NCBI GenBank assembly: GCA_035041965.1
Contig: JAPYMA010000520.1
Location: forward strand, 124,001-188,000
Direction of reading: 5' to 3'
Length of the DNA stretch: 64,000 bases
From: Anisakis pegreffii
Lineage: Eukaryota; Nematoda; Chromadorea; Rhabditida; Anisakidae
This document shows positions 13,901 to 25,800 of the stretch, piece by piece (position 1 is the stretch's first letter; the number at the start of each line of letters is the position of its first letter). The notes beneath the pieces were generated by a model. That model was not told where the DNA came from, ran no database searches, and was given only the letters and a program-made list of their open reading frames with translations. The translations under genes and the position numbers were made by a program.

Positions 13901-16582
13901 GCTAGTAGTCACACCGGATGTGTCAAAAAGTTCTGCGATTCGTCAGTCACATATGACAGCGTGAAGAGCAGTTGTTGAGCAACTCGAATACACTCCTTTA
14001 TTCAGCGGTTTATTTCCTGGAAATGCGCGTTCAACGATATGAAGCCCACTTTGTTTTACAGCTTTGTTTATTCGTGCAGCATATCCTGAGGTAGAAGTGG
14101 ACTGCGCTAGGATGAATTATTTGTATTTATACGCGTAAGAGTTAGACGAGATGAAGTCACTCTTTTGAATCATAACACTGCGGCTTTTGTTTCTGCAGGA
14201 ATTATCGTGCTGTCTCGTGACTACCGACCGCACTGAACGAAATTCATTCTGAAAATGTTCGTTGCCTCAAATTTGCACCATTCAAAAACTACGCATCTAT
14301 AGAAAAGTGCTGGAAGAATGCTCCATTCGAAGGGCAATCGATCCATATATGAATAAAATGAGATTACCTTACCGTCTAGCAGCATCTCACAGCGAATGAA
14401 ACATCGACGAAGTAATCAGTTCGGGTGAATGGAGCCGAAATTATTGAGTGATGCTCCATATTTCGTGATTCCTCTACGAGTATTTATTGAGTTTTTGAAT
14501 TATCTGATAACGAATTGACGATGTTGAATTGAGAATGGTGATTAAAGTGAACTGAAGTTGATGGTAAAAAGAGAGGTGAACAATGTGCGAATGATGATTT
14601 TCATGTAACAGACAGCCGTGTGGAAGTGGGACGTAATGGGAACTGATGAACGGTGTGAGCGTGACATCACACGAAATGGGAGGTGTGGTGTGTTTTTGAG
14701 TGGAGATGGGTGGTTTGGGTTTGAAGAAGGATTGTTGCTTTGCTGATTAGAAAGAGCACGTTTGCCGGTCTCTATGGATTGTTTTAATTGCACCTTCAAG
14801 TGAATTCGCGTTTCATTCTTCATGTCTCTGCGAATAATTATTAGAATGTTTACGAAGTGGTAACGAATAAAGCTATTCAAGACATCAATCATCGCAAGAC
14901 GTCCGCTCTCTTCTAGTTCGAATCGATTCTGATTTTATGAATCGATTTCATGAATCGTATTTGTAATCGGTCATATAAATTGTGGTCTCCCTAAATATCA
15001 CCTATTCATGTGCAACATCTTCTGTGGTCACCAACAAATGCACTTGTTTGCATCGATGCGCCTGTTCGGTACATTGACTGCTATTGCTGTTATGAAATAT
15101 TCTCGTTGAATGTCAACAGCAGTCCTCTGCTAACTTGTCGATTATTTCCATGGAATGAATCGTTTCTGCTTGAGAAATAAATACATCTCGTCATACACAC
15201 AAATAATTTCTTCGTATGCAATATTTCGCAATGAATAAACATTTGAGCAACTTTTCAAGTCGAATAGAATAAATCACCTGTTATTTATCGTGCATCTAGT
15301 ATTGTTACTCTCGCTCAAGGTGAACAAGAACTCAGGAAGAAATGCGAGTGGTTGAGAATAATCATTTGCATGCGGGCATTCCTTAGACACATCAACATGT
15401 TTGTGTGCTTATCTTTTAATTTACAATTCATTTTTTAAGCGAAATATTCGACCGCACTAAAAAAAGATATATCATCATTGGACGAGATTCGTGGGTGTTG
15501 AAACGTCGTATCTTTTACTCAGTGCCACTTTCAATCATCATTTAAGCGTTGTTCAGCATTTATTATCCATCGGTCCTTGCATCCATCCATCGATTCGTTC
15601 CTCAGTTCTAGTCTATTCACCAAGCATTATTCTACCGAACGAACGCATTCTGTCTCATTGACATCCACCTTCTGCATCTACTGCTTCTTCGCATCCTCAT
15701 TCCTAGCCCAACCATTATCATCGTCAACAACAACTACAAAAAATTACTATTTTGCAGTAATTTACTCTAATCGACAACCATACAACTCTGTTCCTTTATT
15801 CGTTCATTTTTCGCTTCTACGAGTCTCATTTGCAGTGTCGTAGTGTTCATTAGAGCTGTTCTAGAACGAACTCGTATTTAGTTTATTCAGTGATGTGAGA
15901 CGAACGTTTTGAAGTGCATCATCGTTCCGTTGATTCTGCAACAAATAAATTGCGATTGCAACTATCGAAAAACTTTTTGAATCGTTCTCGTATGGATGCA
16001 TCCATGTAATATCATATGATTATTCATTCAGTTCAATGGTATTGTGATGATGCAATTTCATTTCCATTTACACCGTCATCAATTAAAACACATTACAATT
16101 GTCTAACACTGTCACCGTTAGGTGATAATCTGTTGTGGTCTTTTTATTAAACAAATAATTTGAAGATTATCCCCAGCGTACAATGAGACTGTAATATTCG
16201 TTTGCTGTTATTATTGGCTATTCGTCGATGGCTTTTGGATAACGTTTACCAATTAAATGAATCAAGCCATCAGACAAACAATCGTCATTCAATCAATCGA
16301 TTATTCATTTCTTTACACTATCACCACTTTACGCTCTTGATTACACAATACCATTTCAGTCATCAACACCTTTCACTTCTCATGTCGATTGGCTGCTTAC
16401 TTCATTCGAACTTACCACATGCATTTTTGGCATGAGCTTAAATGTTTCGCTTTTTTATGATCAGCCAACAGTTTTATCCAAGCGACTCTATTGACGAACA
16501 ATCTGCATGCGAACAATTGATCTTAAGGGAGACGTTCCCGATTGCTATTGTCAAAGTTTGTCATCATTCACGAATTTTCTGT
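10955..16582. other. Non-coding stretch between first-exon candidates
   Basis: No supported exon. It contains a triple occurrence of GAATCG with a palindrome near 14925-14960 and short AT-rich runs. Reading frames are of the length expected by chance. Confidence 0.6.
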
Positions 16583-16584
16583 AG
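16583..16584 (+). promoter_or_regulatory. Probable (trans-)splice acceptor before the anchor exon
   Basis: TTTTCTGTAG ends at 16584, nine bases before the ATG at 16594. Nematode messages often receive a spliced leader a few bases before the start codon, and this fits. It could equally be a cis acceptor for an upstream untranslated exon. Confidence 0.45.
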
Positions 16585-16593
16585 TGGTCACGA

Positions 16594-16804
16594 ATGAGCG
16601 TGCACAATTTGTTATCGTTCAATCCGTTCACAGCCGTTTGGCGTTTCCTACTTTGGTTGTGGTCACTGATAATTCGGTTATGGGTATTTATTTCGCGTAA
16701 ACGTCGTAAACGCATCATTATTTCCCAACATCGAAATGATTTCGAACACCAAACATCTCCGTTCCTACCTGAATTCGATGAAGAGATTGATGAGCAACCA
16801 GCAG
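16594..16804 (+). CDS. gap-2: First exon 1c: membrane-anchor N-terminus
   Basis: Seventy codons plus one base, closing at donor GTCAGC (16805) in phase 1. The junction to 24233 reads ...[15 protein letters not shown]. Residues 14-34 are strongly hydrophobic ([20 protein letters not shown]), followed at once by RKRRKR and then an acidic stretch ([10 protein letters not shown]). A hydrophobic run followed by a basic cluster predicts a membrane anchor with the rest of the protein in the cytoplasm. SynGAP/DAB2IP proteins usually reach membranes through PH and C2 contacts, so a built-in anchor would be unusual. Length, phase, donor and the acceptor just upstream make this the best supported 5' exon; it is taken as the reference start. 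Confidence 0.65.
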
Positions 16805-19800
16805 GTCAGCCGACTAGTCATTTTGAATTTTTTTATTGTGGAATCCTCGTTCTGTGATATTCCAGCACACGGTAAAACTTATCCGCAGCGTGCCCCTTTT
16901 CAGTTTTAAATCAAATTCTCTTAATGTTACCAATGATTGAGACTTGTGTTAAATCTGATGGTCACATGTCAGATCTCAACAAAACTGTTTTTGTTCGTCT
17001 TTCAACAGATCAATCAAGAAATCGACACGTGCGATGTGATTTTCTTTACAGTAGCCGTCATGAAGAAAAAATCGAAAAAAATAGTCATGAAATGAAGAAA
17101 ATCAAATGAAAATTACTGAGTTGCTGGCTTAAAAGTGCTGATTACTGCTGAATTGTCGCTTGAGTGGTTCGTTCCTTATAATATCAATGCAGCATCAATA
17201 TGAATGCATTCGGAAGTGAGCAGCTGTTAGGTATTTATGAAAAGTATTTCGAAAATTTCTTATAAAAAGTGCATTGCATAGATTGGAGTTCGTTTAATGA
17301 GGCAATTTCCAACTAAATCCAAATGCAAATTATCGGAATGTGGCATACGTAAATTTGTGAAGTGTGTTAAGATGTATTTTCCATTCTGTTTATAAGCTGA
17401 GCACACGAAAGCATTGATGTTGAGATGGATTTGTTGGATGCCTCCAGGTTTCAGTTGATGTTTTTCGATCAAACGATTTCTTACGGAGTTCAATTTTTTT
17501 TTAAATCTCAGAGTGGTGCTTTCCTCAGGCAATTCTATGAGTTTATTGCAATGAGATTATCTCAAGTGGCATATTTTGATGGTTGTTATCAACTGCAATC
17601 TCATTTGGAACGATGTCAGATGCATGTAATATGCGAATGACACTTTGCAAATGTCTCCGTCACAATCGGTTCGTGAACGTTTGCGTATAGAAATACGCAT
17701 ATGCTTCACTTGTCAAATTGAAATGAAAGCCATTACAAATAAGCGAATGTTTTTTCACAAATATCTTACTAATAGCACTTTCTAGTGAACGATGCTGCGG
17801 AATGAGTTTGAAGTCATGTTTATTTCGCAAAATGTGGGTAAACATTTTTTGTCGAGCGTGTTAATTTATTAGAAACGAGCCTGCTCAAATAAGGCGATCA
17901 CATCATGCGATGATGCTGCAAGAAACGGTTTAGGTATACTTATCAAGTTCTTGCAACTTTTGTTTTAAATATTCAGATCATTTGACGGGGTTCCGGTTGC
18001 GCTGAAAATTGTTAGTGAATGAAATATGAAGTTTTGGTGAGCACTTCTGCTCCCCGTAATCCGTTCTGTGGCCACTAAGTGGAGTCATTGATGTGTTCTC
18101 TTATATTCAGAAATTTTTTCGGTTGACATGCCGATTATATGAACGGCCAGTCGTAAAATTTTTCCGCATCAAACCCAGTCGCGAATAGCATGAATCATCC
18201 ACTTATGATATGTTTATTTCTTGAGCCATTCCCACATGGATACTGCTTAGGCACTGCTGAGAGATTGACAAGGTTTGGAATCACTGTAAGAATTTTTTTG
18301 GAGGATCACTACGATAGAGTGATGCAATGACGGAGTATTTGTATTCTTTGTGAAAGTTTTTGTTCAGTGGGTGAGACGGTTTCGTTAAAAAAAATATTCT
18401 TGGTTTTAATTGCTTTTGCTGAGGTTTTGGAAACTTTTTTGGAAACTTACATAGAACAATGTCATTGAACAATGCGAATGAATGACATGTGTGCAGATAA
18501 TTTTGACTTTTGGAAATCAGGATTTCAGAGTTGTTAGTGATGTGCAAAAGTTATAATACCTACTTGTAGTTGCCAGTTTTTCTTCTCGATGAGGGAGTAT
18601 CGGAACTTTTTTTGTGGGATTTCAATGCACAGGAACGTCCAATTTGGAATCTAAGAGATATATTTGTGAGATTTAAGCTTTGCTTGAAGGCAAGAAATTC
18701 GATTGCTCTCGGCTTATATTTTACGCTATTTTCTGTTTGCATTTTGAACGAAAACTATGCCACCGAACAATTCCATTGAAGGCAATTTCCTTGAAATGCA
18801 GCATAGTGCATCGCTAAATGAACGCTATTGATGAATGACTTCATTTCAATACTGTCTCATTTGCCTTCAATTGTTAAGCACAAAAGAATCTATTTCGAGC
18901 CAATAATCGACGATTGTATATGCTCAAACATTTTGTATTGTTTTACGGTAGTCGCTTCAGGTTTTCAGTTATTCTGCAAGCCGTTGTTTGTTTCTTTGAA
19001 ATGATCGCACACTATTTAAGTATTCATTGCCCTTTTCTTTCACATTATTTCAGAATCCATTCATCACTTGCGAGCGATGTATAGGAGAATGAGAAACTTG
19101 CAGATATAAAATGGGCAATATGTTTTCTAAGGTATAGCACTGATGCATTATTGAATTCGTCACGAAGACATTGTTGATTGTGTTCAGATTGTGATACAAT
19201 TGTGATTCTTGATGTAGTGTCGAAGAGATTTCTCATTGTGAAACAACCTCAAAAGAAGTCATGAGTGGATCGTTGCAAGGACGTTTGTGCTGTATTTATT
19301 GTTTGCGTGAGTATTGCGACGAAAATGTGTAGTATGTATCCATTTGTGTGCATTTGTCAAGCACTTTTTCAGATAATTGTTCGCTTGTCCCGAAGCGAAC
19401 ATGAATCCCTTTATTCATCTCAAAATTGAGGTAATTTCATTTTAGGATCGCCATAGATTCGTTCCAAACAACAAACTAATTGCATAAGATAAAGTACACC
19501 GAGAAAGGCCAATGTCTAGTTTCACTGAGAATCGAGTAATCGCCTTCTGGATATTGATTCAGGAAGTGAGTGCATAGAACCGAAACAAAAACATCGCCAA
19601 TTGAATGCAGTGAACAATCTGACGTTTAACATATAGTCAAAGCATTACTTTTTATTTCGCCGTTTCGCAATTCGTTTATTCACTATGATCAGATATACAA
19701 TCAAAATAAAAAACTAATTGTCAATCCGAACTGCTTGAAAATATAATAGCAATTTAGTTGAACAGTATTATCAAAATAATTCATTGCTCATATCTTAATA

Positions 19801-22800
19801 ACGACACACTTTAAGTACAGAACGGAAACGAGAAGCAGAATAGATATTCTTCGATTATAATTGCACACTTTTGCCACTGCATGTATTAATTTTTTCATTG
19901 AAAGAAATCATGAAATTGACGAGCTTAGCAAATACGAATGCTTTGAATTGTTATACCTACCAATGAGAGATGCAATAAAATTGATAATCCATCCAACAAT
20001 TCACACGAAAAGTCACATCTTATTGTATTGTTCACACGACAAATTTGCATTTTGTTGCTTCGTAATCACTAAAATTTCCCTCTGATCTGCTAGCAAGCCA
20101 ACAGCAACTGGCAGACCGTTTCTCAAATTTGCGAGCGACAGTATCAAAAAAGATTTCTCCGTGTGCCACTCTATTCTATCAGTCAAGCAACAGACTTCTC
20201 CTATCGTTCAATTTACGTAACAGATTTCTCAGTTCTGTTTTCGTTTAGTTTACCTGATAGAAACATTGCAATGGCTGAACCATTCTGTTCGGCTGGCTAT
20301 GATAATATGAATCGAAACTCATGTTGAAGATTGTGAATGAAAGAAGGTTGGAGGTAAAAAAAAAATGAGAGAAAAGTGAGTGTGGTCTATTGTTGTGTTG
20401 TTCGTTTTTCTTTCATTGCATCGCAAATAATGATCATGCGCACAAGAAGACTGCAAATTTACATTCAACTCAGTACACTTCAAATGTTCTTGTTGGGATT
20501 GAAAGGGGTTTGTGAAGCGAATGGGATGAATGATTTAATGCGCATACATAAGGTTTCGATCTCGAGCATTGAAACGAAGCATAAGATAATTTTGTCAGAC
20601 CGTCGAAGTAAAAAATCTCCAGGAAACAAAAAAAAACTGCATTTTCGCTTCTGCTGAATTCTTGCATTGTTCGAAAAGCTAAATCCAAGGGATTCTTGCG
20701 TCGTGATTTATGATGATTGTCTTCGATGGTTACGGTCAGCTCTCAGCAATTATCGAGCCTACGATGTGGTCATGGCTAAGCAAAAGAATATAGAAAAACC
20801 AAAGCATCGTAAGAAATCAAGCAAATTCCTACGGTAACACCCGTGCAACGTATGAAAATTCTTCATTCATTGATTGCGATTTTTTATTTTACGAGAGATG
20901 GCCATATTTTCCGAAACAGCATGAGGATTCAGCCATGTTTCATGCCTTATGATGCACGCTACAATTTGAGTTCGGTGAAATTGACCATCGCATTATGCAA
21001 TCCGTCATCCTAAAATAAGAACAACTACGTTGGAATGAATGAATGCAGCGTTGGAGAAATTAAAGGGTACAGATATTTTTGGAGAACAAAATGAAGTCGG
21101 AAAATATATTGATGTAATATTTGTTGCTATCACTGCACGCGATCTTCAGCAAATTGATGCAGCGTTGTAGATGCAACTCGTCAGATATCTCGTAACGTGA
21201 CATTGCTGTGCCACAACCATCCTTGCGTGCACTCAATCATCGTTCACCATACCTAATTACCAAATGATGAATAAACCGGTGACCTTCGGCACTCACTCCT
21301 ATCAGTGATGTAGTCACTGAATCACGATATGCATGATTGTGATGTGGTCATTGAGTCATGATATAAAGCGTTTTGGACCATGTACGAAGCCGTCCTGACT
21401 GGAGTTGCTTTCTGATTTCCAACGCAGTACAGTTAACATTGCATATTTCAATTGTTTGAAAGTCGTTGAAGGCGACAAGTGAAGTTTTCGCAGCTTTAAG
21501 CAGAGGCCTAGTTGAAATTCTTGGCGATTGCAGAGATGTTCAGTATAAATCAGTATTTAAAGATACTTCTCATAGGTGCTTGATGAAAGAGTGTAATTCA
21601 TCAACTTTCAACGGCACTTTTTACAGTGGACGTTGGAATAATCGTTTTACGCATGCATTCATGATCCACTGTCGATACGTCAATGGAGTGTCGTTAAATG
21701 AATGTGGTTGATTGCTTCTTTTTTTGCATGAAACTTTCTTCTGCAGAATACATAAACATTTTTGATCTTCTTTCCAACCTGCAGCTCGAGTTTCTTCCTT
21801 TTGGAGCTGATCGAGTTGATGAGTATTGCCAAATGAACGATAAGATCTTTCAAACAAGTTTTCAAATGCGAGCAATTCACTTGATCGCAGCAATTGACTC
21901 GTTTTTCACTGCGCTCTCCGTAACTGCAACCTAAATTCATTTCACTTCAATTCTCCACATCTTAATAACGCACTTATTTCAGTAGATCTTCAGATATGAC
22001 TAATTGATGAGATGGGTTAAGTTGAGATTGAATTCAAGAAAAATTTTCGGATCACTATTGTTGTTCAATCCATTGAATGCGATGCTAAGTCATAAATCTT
22101 CTGTTGTTGGTTCACACTGTGAAAGACGGTTAGCCGAAGCACGCAATAAGAACGAATTAAGTGTTGTGGAGTTGGTCGATGCATTCAGGTAGGATGCCAA
22201 ATACAATAATAAGGGAAGCGATATCTTTCACAAGAAATTGGATGCGCAGCGCATTCTGTGACAGTTCCCTCCCACATTACAAACACTCACTGATGACGTT
22301 TTCTCATTTTCACTATTGCTCCATGAGCATTCGTCTTCATTAATGACTTTAATTTGTTGTGTTCAAGGAGCAGTTCGTACACTGAGAATGCGAGTTAATG
22401 TTCATGTGAAACTTTATATTGTTTTCAATTAAACCATTCATTATTATTCATATTCTGAGATCATTCACTGTTTTTTTCCCGGCGATGTCTATGCTGTTGT
22501 CATACACAGCTAGAAATATTCCTCTTTACAGCTACGACTTCTGATCTAGAAAAAGCCCACCTGTTGTGAGGATGTTACAGTGATACTTGTGACAAATTAT
22601 CTTGTTATTTACTTCGGTTCATCAAAATCAACTGTGTGTTTCATTTTTTGTGATGGTAAATGAATGCTGATCGATCACGACAGTTCAGCTAAATTGGCTT
22701 CTAATAGTGTGCATCGCATTCGTTGAAGCGAATTGAAGGTTCTACTGCTACTGAAATTTATTGGGTGTGTTGAGATTAGCAACATTGGATTGATATTGAA

Positions 22801-25800
22801 ACTTGGCTACCATTGAGTGGTGTCCTATCGCAATAATTTTATTTGCTTCCAATCACTATTCTTCAAAATGTTCTCTCGAAGCAAGTCGTCAATATTACAG
22901 CAGTGGTTCAGTAGTTACTCGTTGAATGTTATACCTGAAGATCGTCAAATTGATATCTCTTACGGTACATCACCTTTACTTTCATTTATTTTAGTGGCCT
23001 CTTATCGTGAATTTACTTATTGCTTCCCATCCGAATATCTATGTGAAGTGTTAACATTTCGAATGTGTTCAGTTAAACACGCATTCCGATTGTATCCACA
23101 AGGAAAACCATCAAAAGTGAACAAATCGTGAATACGTTTGCAGAGCTCGTAGAAATGAAACTTGTGATTTGGACTTTATTACTTGAATGGAGCTGGTGGA
23201 AAAAAAAATTCTGAAAAAATAACCCACAACTCTGTGTCTTTTAACTTACTGTGAGAATTATTTTGTTTATGGTCACTGCTGCGTTGTTAGCTGCTCATTA
23301 TAGTTGGAGCAAATCACAACCTTGCTAGATTCTGATCTTGGTCTCATTTTAATGTTAATTCCTGTTGACTCGGAGCATGTAAGTATGGCTTGGCTGGAGA
23401 TTGCGCGGCATTTATATGATCATTCACACGATGATCATTTGCGTAACGAAGTGAAGTGTTGAACGAGCTCATTGAGATATCCGTTTTTAAAAGGTACATT
23501 GTCTGTGGCGGTCAGCATGAAATTTGTGTTCAGCATCTGTTGTCTTCTACAAAAAGAGAAGAAAGATTCATCCAGGATGAGATAAGATTTCCAGAAATGA
23601 TTCCCCAAAGAACCGTCCAACAAACTTGTCTGTTTCTATCAAAGAGAGGAAGTGATTACTTGAAATTGCTGTCATTGACAACTGATTTTCAAAATGAATC
23701 TGTTAGGTGCATTTTGCACAGTTGCAGCGCATTTTTTTGTGTTGTCTGCAAAATACCAATTGTACGTATACAGTTGAAATTGAGAGGTATTGACACATGA
23801 AGGTTCAGCCGTAATTATCGCTGATTCGTCTGCACAGAATCGTGAAGTTTGTTGATGATGATGGTGATGGTAAAAGGCTGAAACTTGTTTCGCACAATTC
23901 ATTTCTTAGAAACTCACGAAGCAAGGACTTATTTGCGACGGAATATTTCAGCAGATTTGTTGTGCGAATGAATCATCATCGAAAATAACTTAAGATTAAC
24001 TGAGTGCAAAACACTAAATTAATCATTTCTAATTGTTGTCATTTCTGGTTTCTGATTGAAGTGCTCCTGTCAATTTGATTTGTTAGGAGATTATTATGAC
24101 ATCGTAGGAAATCTGGAAATTGCTTCCACTCAAATGAACCTAAAATGCGGCAAATGAAGCAGGTTAAAGTTTGTACTGAAACTATGATTTTTGTTACTGA
24201 ATAGTTTGACTAATATCAATGGTGCTTTGCAGAGACCTGTTTCGAGCCTACAGACGATGGAACCGAATCATTGGATCGTCGAGGCTGGCAGCAGAGAGCT
24301 CTCGGTCGAGCAGGCGGCCAAAATGGCTCAACGCATAACCTGATGAATGTGTCAGCAATCAATGGCTCAAATGCACTGTATCAAGTGAGTGTTATTGTCT
24401 CTTTCCGTGCCAACGATGACCATAGAAAATGATGCGATGGTTGGTGGCAATAAACCAAACCGCACGTCCTCGTTGTTCAGAATGTCCGATTGGGGTCGAA
24501 CAAAAAATGGCATTTGAATTTGAGTGAGCGACCAATTTTTGAGAAGGAATGTTTCTGACAAAAATAATCATGGGTGGTATCTTGCGACATATCGGCGACT
24601 CACCGGCCATTGTTTACACATTGTTTCAGCATCCAAAACATTATTTGCAATACAATCTCTTATCCTTTTCTGTTATTAAATACGATCTTACGTCTTACAA
24701 ACATAAGCGCACGGACTGTCTGAATATAAGAACCAATCAGAAATTTTTCACTGCATTATCATACCGCTGCGTATGGCTGCACAAAATAAACGCAACGGCT
24801 CGTCTCATCAGAGCAAATAATGGGCAGAGGATGCATGAACCATCCAGCGACAGTCCACTTGCAGAACGGGAAACAAAGATAGTCTTTCCACGCACCGTGC
24901 CCATCGAATTCCATTGCCGTAGTAACGACGACTGGTGTTAATTGTTTGGAACGTGCCGATAAAATAGAATTTATTCATTCTACGTTGTGATCAAGTGGTT
25001 GGGGTAGAATTCGTTCAAAAAATGTCGCACGCGTAGTTGGGATTCAATGTGAATCAATCAAGAAAACATTCCTTAGTTCAAAGAACTCATTTGATCGATT
25101 CTTTCCTAAAGCACATCAAACAATCATCAATCCGATAAAAGTCACAGTCACATTATTTAGTTCACGAATTATGCCCTCATCATCTGAAGCATAATTCACA
25201 CGAAATTATTCCCAAAGAATTCTTCGTCGTTTTCGAGGAGTCAAAATTTTTCTTCTGATTGCTCAATTCAACTTTACGGATATTGCTTGCAAACTCTAAA
25301 TCCGAAAGGTAAAAGTAGCAAAGAATACGAAGAAGAGTAATTGCAAACATTCACAATCTAAAGAGTTAATGATGCAATAACAATAAAAATGGCAATAATA
25401 AAAGCTGTAGTAATGAAATAACAATATAACACAATGAAGTCGAATATGAACGATGAGACAAACACTCTCTCACAGACGGCAACCAATTGCTTCACATTAA
25501 ACCGATACTCTTCAACAATTTCACGTCCTCATTTTTTGATGCTTCTAAACTACGAGCAGCATATTGTCTAAATCAGAGCATATTAATGATAGCCAAAGAC
25601 TTTAACATTCAGTTGTGATTCCTAGGGCTAATCTGCTGCGAACTCCACATTCTTTCCCCCAACACACACACACCTTCATTCATCGCTCAATAATCAGTGC
25701 AATTCCTTGCTCATTCAATCAACATATCCATTTTTCAATCAACATTTTCGTTCTATTCGTCGAAGTTTTTTCTCCGTAATGCATCACAAAAAGGCTTACT

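Larger units (their letters stand above)
16810..24230. other. Intron before exon 2
   Basis: Contains first-exon candidates at 19261 and 22868, a 7-bp perfect hairpin (17682-17699) and a group of + strand coding-like frames at 21466-22190. Otherwise nothing recognisable. Confidence 0.6.

Noticed and set aside
17260..17640. Overlapping opposite-strand ORFs of 90 and 71 codons
   Set aside because: Both strands open over the same DNA, no splice or promoter support; likely chance.
22004..22192. Frame ending [10 protein letters not shown] at a GTAGGA donor considered as exon before 24233
   Set aside because: Phase 2 join to exon 2 runs into a stop; kept only as part of a wider finding.
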